Assembly: GCA_002162925.1 (NCBI GenBank)
Contig: MABC01000064.1
Location: 1-42,018 of the forward strand
Length of the DNA: 42,018 bases
From: Thalassotalea sp. 42_200_T64
GTDB lineage: Bacteria > Pseudomonadota > Gammaproteobacteria > Enterobacterales > Alteromonadaceae
Direction of reading: 5' to 3'
Positions 27,135-35,952 of the stretch are shown one piece after another. The notes under the pieces were generated by a model, which was given only the letters and a program-made list of their open reading frames with translations, did no database searches and was not told where the DNA came from. The first letter of the stretch is position 1; each line of letters starts with the position of its first letter. The position numbers and the translations under genes were made by a program.

Positions 27135-28100
27135 ATGAAATTTATTAATATCACCTCAGCGTTTATTGCCCTGGTGTTCTCCATGTCGATTTTTTCCCTG
27201 TCGGCTGCGGCCAAAAACGTCGATCAACGCTTAACTGTTGCCGGTAATGCACAAGTTAACATTGAGAATTTAAGAGGTAAAGTTACCATTGTCGGCACTG
27301 ACAGTAATGAAGTATGGGTGTCGGGTAAACTCGATGAAAAGGCAACCGACTTTATTTTTGAAGTCGATGGCAAAGATGTCACCATCATAGTGAAAATGCC
27401 ATCACGGATGAATAGCAGCTTTTGGGATAAAGATGAGCAAGAAACCAAATTGTTGATTGAACTGCCAAGTTCCGCAGCGGTTAAATTTAACGGGGTTTCC
27501 AGTGATGTGAATATCAGTAATGTTCATGCCGGCGTTAATGCAAAAACCGTAAGTGGTGACGTAATTGCAGAAAACCTCAGTGCTAAAATTGTTTTAGAGT
27601 CGGTCAGTGGTGATGTTAAAAGTGAAAATTTAAATGGCGAAATCTATTTGTCTTCCGTCAGTGGTGATGTTTATGATAGAGCATCTACAGGACAGTTAAA
27701 TTATCATGCAGTGAGTGGAAATATTGATGCCAAAGCCAATGCCGATGAAATTAATGCCAGTGTTATCTCTGGTGATTTAGACATAAAGCTTGAGCAAGTT
27801 AGCGATGCCTCATTATCGAGTGTTAGTGGCGACGTTACCGTGAGTCTTGAGCTAAATGATGATGGCTTGTTAAAGATGTCATCGGTCAGTGGTAACATCA
27901 ACTTGGGCTTACAAAAAGATGTTAATGCCGATATACGGGTGCATTCAAATGCTGGCGGTCGCATTATTAATAATTTAACCGATGATGAAGTGGAAAAGGC
28001 CAAATATGGCCCAAGTTCAAAGCTTACCACCAGCACCGGTAATGGCAGTGCTTCGATTAAAATGTCAACCGTATCTGGTAATATAAAACTGCATTATTAA
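27135..28100 (+). CDS. Exported DUF4097 repeat protein of the ECF operon
   Basis: This 321-aa protein has a signal peptide (1-27, ending SAAA) and then a DUF4097 region. It carries about eight short repeats with the core S-V-S-G-[DN]-[VI] (for example VSGDVIAENL, VSGDVKSENL, VSGNIKLHY at the end), spaced about 18-20 residues. This pattern predicts a right-handed beta-helix or stacked beta fold. The protein should lie in the periplasm or on the envelope. It starts 74 bp after the anti-sigma gene and is the likely effector or target of the sigma module. Its function is unknown. Confidence 0.85.
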   Translation: MKFINITSAFIALVFSMSIFSLSAAAKNVDQRLTVAGNAQVNIENLRGKVTIVGTDSNEVWVSGKLDEKATDFIFEVDGKDVTIIVKMPSRMNSSFWDKDEQETKLLIELPSSAAVKFNGVSSDVNISNVHAGVNAKTVSGDVIAENLSAKIVLESVSGDVKSENLNGEIYLSSVSGDVYDRASTGQLNYHAVSGNIDAKANADEINASVISGDLDIKLEQVSDASLSSVSGDVTVSLELNDDGLLKMSSVSGNINLGLQKDVNADIRVHSNAGGRIINNLTDDEVEKAKYGPSSKLTTSTGNGSASIKMSTVSGNIKLHY

Positions 28101-28162
28101 TACCAATCTGCATCTTGAATGGTGACGGGTATACTCAACTCAGTGCTTATGCAGATTGGTAT
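28100..28162. repeat. Inverted-repeat hairpin element after the DUF4097 gene
   Basis: ATACCAATCTGCAT (28100-28113) and ATGCAGATTGGTAT (28149-28162) are perfect 14-bp complements around a 35-nt loop. The left arm overlaps the gene's stop codon. The loop section TGCATCTTGAATGGTGACGG is similar to TGCACCTTGAAGTGTTACGG at 91-110, and a half-arm recurs near 34905-34923. These are members of one dispersed hairpin family. Confidence 0.8.
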
Positions 28163-28202
28163 AAGCCCTAGCTATTAGCATACTCAATAACCCCCAAATA
28201 AC

Positions 28203-28242
28203 CCCAATGTTTGCATAGTCAAACATTGGGTTTTTTATTTTT
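28203..28242 (+). terminator. Rho-independent terminator of the ECF operon
   Basis: CCCAATGTTTG (28203-28213) and CAAACATTGGG (28220-28230) form a perfect 11-bp stem with a 6-nt loop, followed by TTTTTTATTTTT. It closes the sigma/anti-sigma/DUF4097 operon. Confidence 0.95.
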
Positions 28243-28433
28243 ATTGATTTAAAAAAATCGATCTCGCAAAATCCATTTGCACTTATATTTAAGTGGTTGA
28301 TTTTAAGGTGGTAATTCTGTAGTAGTTGACCTTGAATTGCTGTTGTAAAAAAACTTTAATTTTTTTTATTACCAAAATCCTGCTTTCACGGTCTAATATA
28401 AATATAAACAACAATATTTATTGAGGGGGCGTT

Positions 28434-30368
28434 ATGAGTATTTTTAAACATTATCAAGGGCGCTACGACTTAGCCAAAGAAGAGGAACTTACACTCACTG
28501 AATTTCTTGATCTTTGTCGTAATGACAAATTAGCCTATGCTAACGCAGCAGAACGATTGTTAGCCGCCATAGGTGAACCTGAACTGATCGATACTTCGCA
28601 AGATACAGTATTAAGCCGGATCTTTTCCAATCGGGTAATTCAACGTTACCCGGAATTTTCTGATTTTTATGGCATGGAAGATGCCATTGAACAAATCGTT
28701 GCTTATCTTACCCACGCCTCACAAGGATTAGAAGAAAAGAAACAGGTACTCTATTTGTTGGGGCCTGTAGGGGGCGGTAAATCATCGTTAGCAGAAAAGT
28801 TAAAAGAGCTGATGCAACAACTGCCAATTTACGTACTCAGTGCCAATGGCCAACGTAGCCCGGTAAATGATCACCCATTTTGCTTATTTGATGCCGATAC
28901 TGACGGCAAAATATTGACCCAAGACTACAACATTCCGGGCAGGTATTTAAATACCATAATGTCACCCTGGTTGGTGAAACGATTGCATGAATTTAGTGGC
29001 GATATTTCAGAATTTAAAGTCATTAAGATATATCCTTCCATTCTCGATCAGATTGCCATTGCCAAAACTGAACCAGGAGACGATAACAATCAGGACATTT
29101 CATCCCTTGTGGGTAAAGTCGACATTCGTCAATTGGAACATTTTGCCCAAAATGATGCTGACGCCTACAGCTATTCAGGCGCCTTGTGTCGAGCAAATCA
29201 GGGCTTGATGGAATTTGTCGAAATGTTTAAAGCACCAATAAAGGTGCTTCACCCCTTATTAACCGCAACCCAGGAAGGAAATTATAACCCCACAGAAGGC
29301 TTGTCGGCCTTACCGTTTTCCGGCATTATCCTTGCCCACTCGAATGAGTCGGAGTGGTTAACCTTTAAAAATAATAAAAACAATGAGGCCTTTCTCGACC
29401 GCGTTTATATCGTAAAAGTACCGTATTGTTTAAGAGTGTCAGAAGAAATAAAAATATATCAAAAATTGCTCGATAACAGTGAATTAAACAGTGCCCAGTG
29501 TGCGCCATCGACCTTAGATATTCTGGCGCAGTTTTCGGTATTGACCAGACTTGTCGCTCCGGAAAATTCCAGCATTTTCTCAAAAATGCGGGTGTATAAC
29601 GGCGAGTCGTTAAAAGATACCGACCCGAAAGCCAAGTCTTATCAGGAATATCGAGACTTTGCTGGTGTTGATGAAGGCATGTCAGGCATCTCAACTCGTT
29701 TTGCTTTCAAAATACTTTCCCGAGTGTTTAATTTCGATCACCTGGAAATTGCCGCCAACCCTGTACATCTCTTTTATGTATTGGAGCAGCAAATAGAGCG
29801 TGAGCAGTTGGCAAAAGAAACTGCCGATGGATATTTAGAGTTTATCAAAGGCTATTTGGTTACCGAATATATTGAATTTATTGGCAAGGAGATCCAGACC
29901 GCCTACCTTGAATCGTATTCAGAGTATGGTCAAAATATATTTGATAGATATGTGGTATACGCCGATTTTTGGATTCAGGATCAAGAATATCGAGATAATG
30001 ATACCGGTCAAATTCTTAATCGCGAAGCACTGAATAGCGAATTGGAAAAAATTGAAAAACCGGCCGGTATTTCTAACCCGAAAGATTTCCGTAATGAAAT
30101 TGTCAATTTTGTCTTGCGCGCTAAAGCAAACAACAATGGTAATAATCCAGTATGGACCAGTTATGAAAAACTGCGCACGGTAATAGAGAAAAAAATGTTT
30201 TCCAACACCGAAGATTTATTGCCGGTGATTTCATTCAATACCAAATCATCTTCACAAGATCAGAAGAAGCATGACGATTTTGTGCAGCGAATGATCACCA
30301 AGGGTTATACCGCCAAACAAGTACGATTATTGTCAGAGTGGTATTTAAGGGTGAGGAAGTCGTCTTAA
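28434..30368 (+). CDS. prkA: PrkA-family serine protein kinase, YeaG-like
   Basis: This 644-aa protein has the same length as E. coli YeaG. It has an AAA+-like PrkA domain with Walker A LLGPVGGGKSSLAEKL (Lys116) and a C-terminal kinase-like domain. Members respond to nutrient stress and sustained nitrogen or carbon starvation, probably by phosphorylating proteins. GAGGGGGC precedes the ATG. It leads a three-gene operon with the YeaH- and SpoVR-type genes, conserved across many proteobacteria. A 203-bp AT-rich gap after the preceding operon's terminator stem holds its promoter; TCTAATAT at about 28392-28399 may be a -10 element. Confidence 0.96.
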   Translation: MSIFKHYQGRYDLAKEEELTLTEFLDLCRNDKLAYANAAERLLAAIGEPELIDTSQDTVLSRIFSNRVIQRYPEFSDFYGMEDAIEQIVAYLTHASQGLEEKKQVLYLLGPVGGGKSSLAEKLKELMQQLPIYVLSANGQRSPVNDHPFCLFDADTDGKILTQDYNIPGRYLNTIMSPWLVKRLHEFSGDISEFKVIKIYPSILDQIAIAKTEPGDDNNQDISSLVGKVDIRQLEHFAQNDADAYSYSGALCRANQGLMEFVEMFKAPIKVLHPLLTATQEGNYNPTEGLSALPFSGIILAHSNESEWLTFKNNKNNEAFLDRVYIVKVPYCLRVSEEIKIYQKLLDNSELNSAQCAPSTLDILAQFSVLTRLVAPENSSIFSKMRVYNGESLKDTDPKAKSYQEYRDFAGVDEGMSGISTRFAFKILSRVFNFDHLEIAANPVHLFYVLEQQIEREQLAKETADGYLEFIKGYLVTEYIEFIGKEIQTAYLESYSEYGQNIFDRYVVYADFWIQDQEYRDNDTGQILNREALNSELEKIEKPAGISNPKDFRNEIVNFVLRAKANNNGNNPVWTSYEKLRTVIEKKMFSNTEDLLPVISFNTKSSSQDQKKHDDFVQRMITKGYTAKQVRLLSEWYLRVRKSS

Positions 30369-30386
30369 TGAAGGGGGGAATGACCA

Positions 30387-31667
30387 ATGTCAGTCTTTAT
30401 CGACAAGCGGTTGAATGCAAAAAACAAATCTATGGTCAATCGCCAGAGGTTTGTGCGTCGATATAAAAGTCAAATAAAGCACTCTCTAGAGGAGTCTATT
30501 ACTCGTCGAAGTGTTACCGACCATCAGTCGGATGAAGATGTCACTATTCCGCATAAAGATTTATCTGAGCCTGTTTTTAAGCATGGTGAGGGGGGAGTTA
30601 AGGAGCGAATCTTTGCCGGCAACGAGCAATTTGTTGAAGGGGATAAAATTGACCGACCTAAGGCACACCAAGGGCAAGGTAATAGTGGTGCGAGCAAGGA
30701 TGGGACAGGCGAAGATGATTTTATTTTTTCGATTTCAGCCGATGAATACTTAAATTTGCTGTTTGATGACCTGGCTCTGCCTAATTTACAACACAGCCAG
30801 TTAGATAAACTTATCGACTACAAAACGGTACGTGCCGGCTATTGTAATGATGGTGCCATTGCCAACATCGATATTGTGAAATCGCTGCAAGGGTCAATCG
30901 CAAGACGCCTGGCAATGACTAGTTCGAAACGCAAAGAACTGAAACACTGTGAGCAGCAATTATTAGAGCTTGAACAATCCGATCCCTTGCCAATGACTGA
31001 AATTAACCAGTTAAAACAACAGATTGAAATGTTGCAGGATAAAATTTCGAAAGTACCCTTCATCGACAGTTTCGATCTACGTTATCGAAATTTTGATCAA
31101 CAAGCGGTGCCGTCATCAAAAGCGGTAATGTTTTGTGTAATGGATGTCTCGGGGTCTATGGTGCAAGCGACAAAAGATATTGCCAAACGCTTTTATATTT
31201 TGTTGTATTTATTTTTAACCCGAAATTATAAAACCATCGATGTGGTTTTTATTATTCATCATACCCAGGCCAAAGAAGTGGATGAGCAAGATTTTTTCTA
31301 CTCTAAAGAAACCGGCGGTACCATTATTTCCAGCGCCCTTACCTTGCTTTATAAAATCATTAAGCAACGCTATCACTCCAACGATTGGAACATCTATGTG
31401 GCACAAGCCTCCGATGGCGATAACTGGCAGGATGATATTGCTAAGTGTTCAGAGTTATTGAGCAAAAAAATATTGCCGATCATTCGCTATTACAGTTATA
31501 TCGAAATCACTAGCGATATCCATAAATCGCTGTGGTCTGAGTATCAAAAACTGGCCGAGCAGTATCCGCATTTTTGTCTGCGCAGAATTAAAGAAGTTGC
31601 CGACATCTATCCCGTGTTTAGAGACTTATTTAAAAAAACAGCCCATGAGAATGTTGCCTGGAGGTAA
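30387..31667 (+). CDS. yeaH: DUF444 vWA-domain protein, YeaH-like
   Basis: This 426-aa protein is almost the length of E. coli YeaH (427). An N-terminal basic, low-complexity region (1-130) is followed by a von Willebrand A-type domain with the MIDAS motif DVSGS (Asp253, Ser255, Ser257). GTIISSALTLLYKII and ASDGDNW follow. It is the invariable partner of PrkA in this operon. Its start follows a run of G (AGGGGGG) 18 bp after the prkA stop. The biochemical role is unknown. Confidence 0.95.
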   Translation: MSVFIDKRLNAKNKSMVNRQRFVRRYKSQIKHSLEESITRRSVTDHQSDEDVTIPHKDLSEPVFKHGEGGVKERIFAGNEQFVEGDKIDRPKAHQGQGNSGASKDGTGEDDFIFSISADEYLNLLFDDLALPNLQHSQLDKLIDYKTVRAGYCNDGAIANIDIVKSLQGSIARRLAMTSSKRKELKHCEQQLLELEQSDPLPMTEINQLKQQIEMLQDKISKVPFIDSFDLRYRNFDQQAVPSSKAVMFCVMDVSGSMVQATKDIAKRFYILLYLFLTRNYKTIDVVFIIHHTQAKEVDEQDFFYSKETGGTIISSALTLLYKIIKQRYHSNDWNIYVAQASDGDNWQDDIAKCSELLSKKILPIIRYYSYIEITSDIHKSLWSEYQKLAEQYPHFCLRRIKEVADIYPVFRDLFKKTAHENVAWR

Positions 31668-31668
31668 G

Positions 31669-33222
31669 ATGACTAAAGACTTTAGCGTGAATGACTTTTG
31701 TTTTGAAAAATTACCCGATTGTGGCGAATGGAGTTTTGAATATTTAGATCAATATAAACAACAAATTGCTCGCGTGGCGAATTTTTATGGGCTAGACACT
31801 TACCCGAACCAGATTGAGATGATCACCTCTGAGCAAATGATGGATGCCTATGCCAGTGTTGGAATGCCAATTGGTTATAATCACTGGAGTTTTGGCAAAC
31901 ATTTTATTACTACCCAACAAAATTACAAACGCGGACGTATGGGCTTAGCCTATGAAATTGTGATTAATTCCAACCCCTGCATCACCTATTTAATGGAAGA
32001 AAACACCTTAACCATGCAGGCCTTGGTGATGGCGCACGCCAGTTATGGCCATAACTCCTTTTTTAAAGGCAATTACCTGTTTCGTACCTGGACCGAAGCC
32101 GATTCGATTATTGATTATTTATTGTTTGCCAAAAACTATATCCATAAATGTGAACAGCTACACGGCATCGATGAAGTTGAAGCAATGCTGGATGCTTGTC
32201 ATGCGCTGATGAATCATGGCGTTGATCGATACAAAAGACCACAAAAGTTATCATTAGCCAAAGAATTAGAACAACAGCAAGAAAGAGAACGTTTTTTGCA
32301 ATCGCAGGTTGATCACTTATGGCAAAAGCTTGATCACAAAAATAAAACTCTCGCTGACAAAGATAAAAAAGCCGCGATATTTCCAACGTCTCCACAAGAA
32401 AACTTATTATATTTCATTGAAAAAAATGCGCCATTACTGGCCCCATGGCAAAGAGAAATTGTTCGTATAGTACGTAAAATTGGCCAGTACTTTTATCCGC
32501 AAAAACAAACGCAAGTGATGAATGAGGGCTGGGCATGTTTTTGGCATTACACCATCATTAATCATTTATATGATGAAGGCTTATTAACCGATAAATTTAT
32601 GCTGGAGTTCATCGAACATCACACCAATGTGATTAACCAACCAGCGTTTCATTCACCGCATTACAGCGGCATTAATCCATACGCATTAGGTTTTAATATG
32701 TTTGCCGATATCCGTCGTATTTGTGAAAATCCTAGCGAAGAAGATAAACAATGGTTTCCTGATTTGGCCGGGAGTAACTGGCTCGACGCGGTCAAAGCGG
32801 CGATGCAAAATTATAAGGATGAAAGCTTTATCGGCCAGTATCTGTCGCCACATCTTATTCGTGAATTTAAATTTTTTAAACTCACCGATGACGAGAAAGA
32901 AAGTCAGATTGAAGTAAGCGCTATTCATAATGAAAAAGGCTATCAAAAAATACGCAGTGCGTTGGCAAAACAATATGACTTGAGTCATCAACAAGCCAAT
33001 ATTCAAATAATTAAAGCCGATATTGAAGGCGATCGGTCGTTAACCTTAGAGTACATTCCTTATAACAATATTGGCATGAGCGATAATACTAATGAAGTGT
33101 TAAAGCACTTGCATTATCTGTGGCGATTTGATGTCAACCTGGTTGAATATGATGAAAACAATGACGCCAAAATTATCGGTCGTTGTCCAGAACTTACGTT
33201 AGAGCCAGCAGATGGTAAATAA
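31669..33222 (+). CDS. SpoVR-family protein, YcgB-like
   Basis: This 517-aa protein matches E. coli YcgB (510 aa). ATG at 31669 is chosen because GGAGG lies 4 nt upstream and the yeaH stop ends at 31667; an in-frame upstream start inside yeaH would add 24 unsupported residues. Family motifs include SFGKHF, AYEIVINSNPCITYLMEENT, HASYGHNSFFKGNYLF and MNEGWACFWHYTI, with conserved His and Glu residues that suggest metal binding. The prkA-yeaH-spoVR triad is a known stress-linked unit of unclear mechanism. Confidence 0.95.
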   Translation: MTKDFSVNDFCFEKLPDCGEWSFEYLDQYKQQIARVANFYGLDTYPNQIEMITSEQMMDAYASVGMPIGYNHWSFGKHFITTQQNYKRGRMGLAYEIVINSNPCITYLMEENTLTMQALVMAHASYGHNSFFKGNYLFRTWTEADSIIDYLLFAKNYIHKCEQLHGIDEVEAMLDACHALMNHGVDRYKRPQKLSLAKELEQQQERERFLQSQVDHLWQKLDHKNKTLADKDKKAAIFPTSPQENLLYFIEKNAPLLAPWQREIVRIVRKIGQYFYPQKQTQVMNEGWACFWHYTIINHLYDEGLLTDKFMLEFIEHHTNVINQPAFHSPHYSGINPYALGFNMFADIRRICENPSEEDKQWFPDLAGSNWLDAVKAAMQNYKDESFIGQYLSPHLIREFKFFKLTDDEKESQIEVSAIHNEKGYQKIRSALAKQYDLSHQQANIQIIKADIEGDRSLTLEYIPYNNIGMSDNTNEVLKHLHYLWRFDVNLVEYDENNDAKIIGRCPELTLEPADGK

Positions 33223-33431
33223 CGATAGCAAGTCTACTGCGCGGCTAAGGTTATCTTAAGGGAATAATTTATCACCTGCTTGAACTTTCACTTCAAATTT
33301 TTGCCTTAATAGCTTATTGTGGGGGGCTAACAGCAACCTGTGTAAGTATATAGTCAACCCATTCCTTATGTAGGCTGGTATAATACTTATCGATACAAAT
33401 AGATGAATAATTCCCTGGGATTTGAGCAGTA

Positions 33432-34871
33432 ATGGCGCAACAGCAAGACTTTAAGAAAAATTTTAACAAAGACTTTAAAAAAGACTTTAAAAAAAGTGGT
33501 GACAAACAATTAGATCAATTGAAGATTGCGCCGCATTCAATGGAAGCCGAGCAGTCAGTGATCGGTGGCTTGTTGCTTGATAATAATGCCTGGGATAATG
33601 TTGCCGAACGCGTGGTTGCTGCCGATTTTTATTCACGCGCCCATCGCATTATTTTTGAATGTGTAGGGGACTTAATCGAAAAAGGTAATCCGGTCGATTT
33701 AATTACCTTGTCTGAAGCTCTGGAAAACCAGCAACAAATCGATGATGTAGGTGGCTTTGTTTATCTCGCTGAAATGATGAAAAACACGCCGAGTGCCGCC
33801 AATATCTACGCCTATGCGGATATTGTCCGTGAACGAGCCGTGACTCGCGAATTGATCAAAGTGGCAAACGAAATCGCCGATGCTGGTTACGATCCGCAAG
33901 GCAGAGAGAGTAGTGAATTACTCGATTTTGCCGAATCAAAAGTGTTCCAAATTGCCGAGCAGCGCGCCAGTAAATCTGATGGTCCAGTGAACATTCATTC
34001 GGTGATGGAAAAAACCGTCGATAAGATAGAAAAGCTTTATGGCCAGCCACACGATGGTGTTACCGGGGTGTCGACCGGCTTTACCGATTTAGATAAAATG
34101 ACCGCAGGTTTACAGCCGTCCGATTTAATCATCGTTGCTGCCCGGCCGTCGATGGGTAAAACCACATTCGCGATGAACCTGGCCGAAAATGCGGCGATGA
34201 TGCAAGACAAGCCGGCACTTATTTTTTCCCTGGAGATGCCGTCTGAACAAATCATGATGCGTATGCTGGCATCCCTTGGCCGTATTGATCAGACCAAGAT
34301 CAGAACCGGCCAACTCGGCGATGAAGATTGGGCCCGCTTATCATCAGCCATGGGGTTGTTGATGGAAAAGGGTAAGATGTTTGTTGATGATGCCTCGGGT
34401 TTAACCCCGACGGAATTGCGCTCGCGGGCACGAAGAGTTCATCGTGATAACGGTGGTTTGTCGATGATCATGATAGATTACCTGCAATTGATGCGAGTGC
34501 CACAATTTAGCGATAATCGTACTTTGGAAATTGCCGAAATTTCCCGCTCTCTTAAAGCGTTGGCGAAAGAGTTACAAGTGCCGGTTGTCGCTTTATCACA
34601 GCTAAACCGTGGCTTGGAGCAGCGTGCCGATAAACGACCGATTAACTCAGATTTGCGTGAATCGGGTTCAATCGAGCAAGATGCCGATTTGATCATGTTT
34701 ATTTATCGTGATGAGGTGTATAACGAAGACTCTCCTGATAAAGGCACTGCGGAGATCATTCTTGGTAAACAACGTAATGGTCCTATTGGTCGAATTCGGT
34801 TAACATTTCAGGGGCAGTTCTCTCGTTTTGACAACTTTGCCGGCCCGGGCGGTATCATGGATGAAGACTAA
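33432..34871 (+). CDS. dnaB: Replicative DNA helicase DnaB
   Basis: This 479-aa helicase of the replisome has an N-terminal domain at about 33-135 (APHSMEAEQSVIGGLLLDNNAWDNVAE) and a RecA-like motor at about 205-475, with Walker A ARPSMGKTTFAMN (Lys243), IMIDYLQLM and LSQLNRGLEQR. The first 30 residues are a repetitive basic extension (KKNFNKDFKKDFKKSGDKQ) made by near-duplicated AAAGACTTTAAA units. Such a tail is not typical of E. coli DnaB (471 aa). The start at ATG 33432 has GGGATTTGAGCAGTA upstream. It is probably monocistronic. Confidence 0.97.
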   Translation: MAQQQDFKKNFNKDFKKDFKKSGDKQLDQLKIAPHSMEAEQSVIGGLLLDNNAWDNVAERVVAADFYSRAHRIIFECVGDLIEKGNPVDLITLSEALENQQQIDDVGGFVYLAEMMKNTPSAANIYAYADIVRERAVTRELIKVANEIADAGYDPQGRESSELLDFAESKVFQIAEQRASKSDGPVNIHSVMEKTVDKIEKLYGQPHDGVTGVSTGFTDLDKMTAGLQPSDLIIVAARPSMGKTTFAMNLAENAAMMQDKPALIFSLEMPSEQIMMRMLASLGRIDQTKIRTGQLGDEDWARLSSAMGLLMEKGKMFVDDASGLTPTELRSRARRVHRDNGGLSMIMIDYLQLMRVPQFSDNRTLEIAEISRSLKALAKELQVPVVALSQLNRGLEQRADKRPINSDLRESGSIEQDADLIMFIYRDEVYNEDSPDKGTAEIILGKQRNGPIGRIRLTFQGQFSRFDNFAGPGGIMDED

Positions 34872-35062
34872 TCCCATTAGGAAAAGCACTGAGTTGACTA
34901 ATATACTTGTGCAGATTGTTATAATTTTCCTTTGCTATCTAGCCTGATCTCGGGATAAGTAGACGTTAAGCAATTCCCTTACTATAGTTTAGTAATGGTG
35001 CTAAACATACCGTTTAGGCATCATTCTGAATGATAATGCTTATTTATCAAGGGGATACAGTA

Positions 35063-35275
35063 ATGGCAAGTGAAAATCATACGGTCACAGTGTTGTATTA
35101 CCACCAAGATGATATGACATCTATCTGCAGTGATGTTCTAGAAAACTTAAACGTAGAGCCTGATAAACGAGTAATTTTTCCACGCTCGTATCGAGAGGAT
35201 AAAATTATCATTGCGGTATTAGATGGTAATTGCCATGTCAGGAATTCACTGGGTGACAGAGCTCTTTTCTCATAA
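35063..35275 (+). CDS. Small TIGR02922-like protein
   Basis: This 70-aa protein begins MASENHTVTVLYYHQDD and contains VIFPRSYREDKIIIAVLDGNCHVRNSLGDR. It resembles the TIGR02922 family of short proteins found mainly in Colwellia, Shewanella and relatives. The start is ATG 35063, behind AAGGGG; an upstream in-frame ATG at 35030 lacks a ribosome site. The function is unknown. It stands alone before the convergent zur gene. Confidence 0.8.
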   Translation: MASENHTVTVLYYHQDDMTSICSDVLENLNVEPDKRVIFPRSYREDKIIIAVLDGNCHVRNSLGDRALFS

Positions 35276-35301
35276 CCAGACTTAATGGCTTAAGTCTGGT
35301 T
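35274..35301. terminator. Perfect 12-bp hairpin spanning the TIGR02922 stop codon
   Basis: AACCAGACTTAA (35274-35285) and TTAAGTCTGGTT (35290-35301) pair fully around a TGGC tetraloop. The arm begins within the stop codon of the small gene, and zur ends convergently at 35336. It lacks a proper T-tract on either strand but is well placed as a bidirectional 3' end or transcript-protecting structure. Confidence 0.7.
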
Positions 35302-35335
35302 AAACAAGCTAAGTTGAACCAAGATTTTTACCACC

Positions 35336-35770
35336 TTATTGGCAAGTTCGACACTTGCCATGTGCTTCTACTACTTGCTTATTAATAGAAAAACCGCTGG
35401 CGTCGGCCATCGCTCGTATCGCTAAATCGAGGTTATTCGATTGAATTTCTTCAACCTGACCACAACTGTCACATATTAGTAGCTGAACCGGATGATTACA
35501 TTCACTGAAGTGATCACACAATAAGAATGAATTTATCGATTCAATTTTATGAACAAAGCCCTGCGCGGCAAGAAAGTCGAGGGCACGATAAACCGTTGCC
35601 GGCTTTGCGCCAGGATCCAGTGCTTTCAGCTTATCCAATAAATCATAAGCGCCAATTGCGCCTGCATTTTCAGCCATCAATAAAAACACTTGTTCACGGG
35701 CTGTGGTAAGACGGGCACCGTTTTTTTGGCAAGCTTTTTTGGCTTGTTGTAAAAGTAATTTCGGATCCAT
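35336..35770 (-). CDS. zur: Zinc uptake regulator Zur (Fur family)
   Basis: This 144-aa metalloregulator represses zinc-uptake genes when zinc is bound. A winged helix covers about 10-85 (RLTTAREQVFLLMAENAGAIGAYDLLDKL, KPATVYRALDFLAAQGFVHKIE). The C-terminal dimerisation half carries HFSECNH, CDSCG and CRTC, the structural zinc cysteines. ATG at 35770 is preferred, with AGAAGAGA upstream, over a TTG 7 codons earlier. Zur rather than Fur is indicated by IESINSFLLC and the CDSCG context. It is monocistronic and convergent with the small gene upstream. Confidence 0.93.
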   Translation of the reverse strand: MDPKLLLQQAKKACQKNGARLTTAREQVFLLMAENAGAIGAYDLLDKLKALDPGAKPATVYRALDFLAAQGFVHKIESINSFLLCDHFSECNHPVQLLICDSCGQVEEIQSNNLDLAIRAMADASGFSINKQVVEAHGKCRTCQ

Positions 35771-35952
35771 GTATCTCTTCTGAAAATTCAATACGTTACT
35801 GTCTTCACTAGTGTACCACAGGATGTTTGTCGTGCCACTAGTGCAAACCTGATAACAATTATCTGCTAATTAAGTGGCGATGCTTTTGTTTAATCATCGA
35901 TATTACTTTATAATTTTCAGCAATCACCAAAGCCAATAGTGCCCTAATATAA

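Noticed and set aside
31597..31668. Upstream extension of the SpoVR-family gene
   Set aside because: It overlaps the end of yeaH, while GGAGG sits just before ATG 31669 and the length then matches the family.
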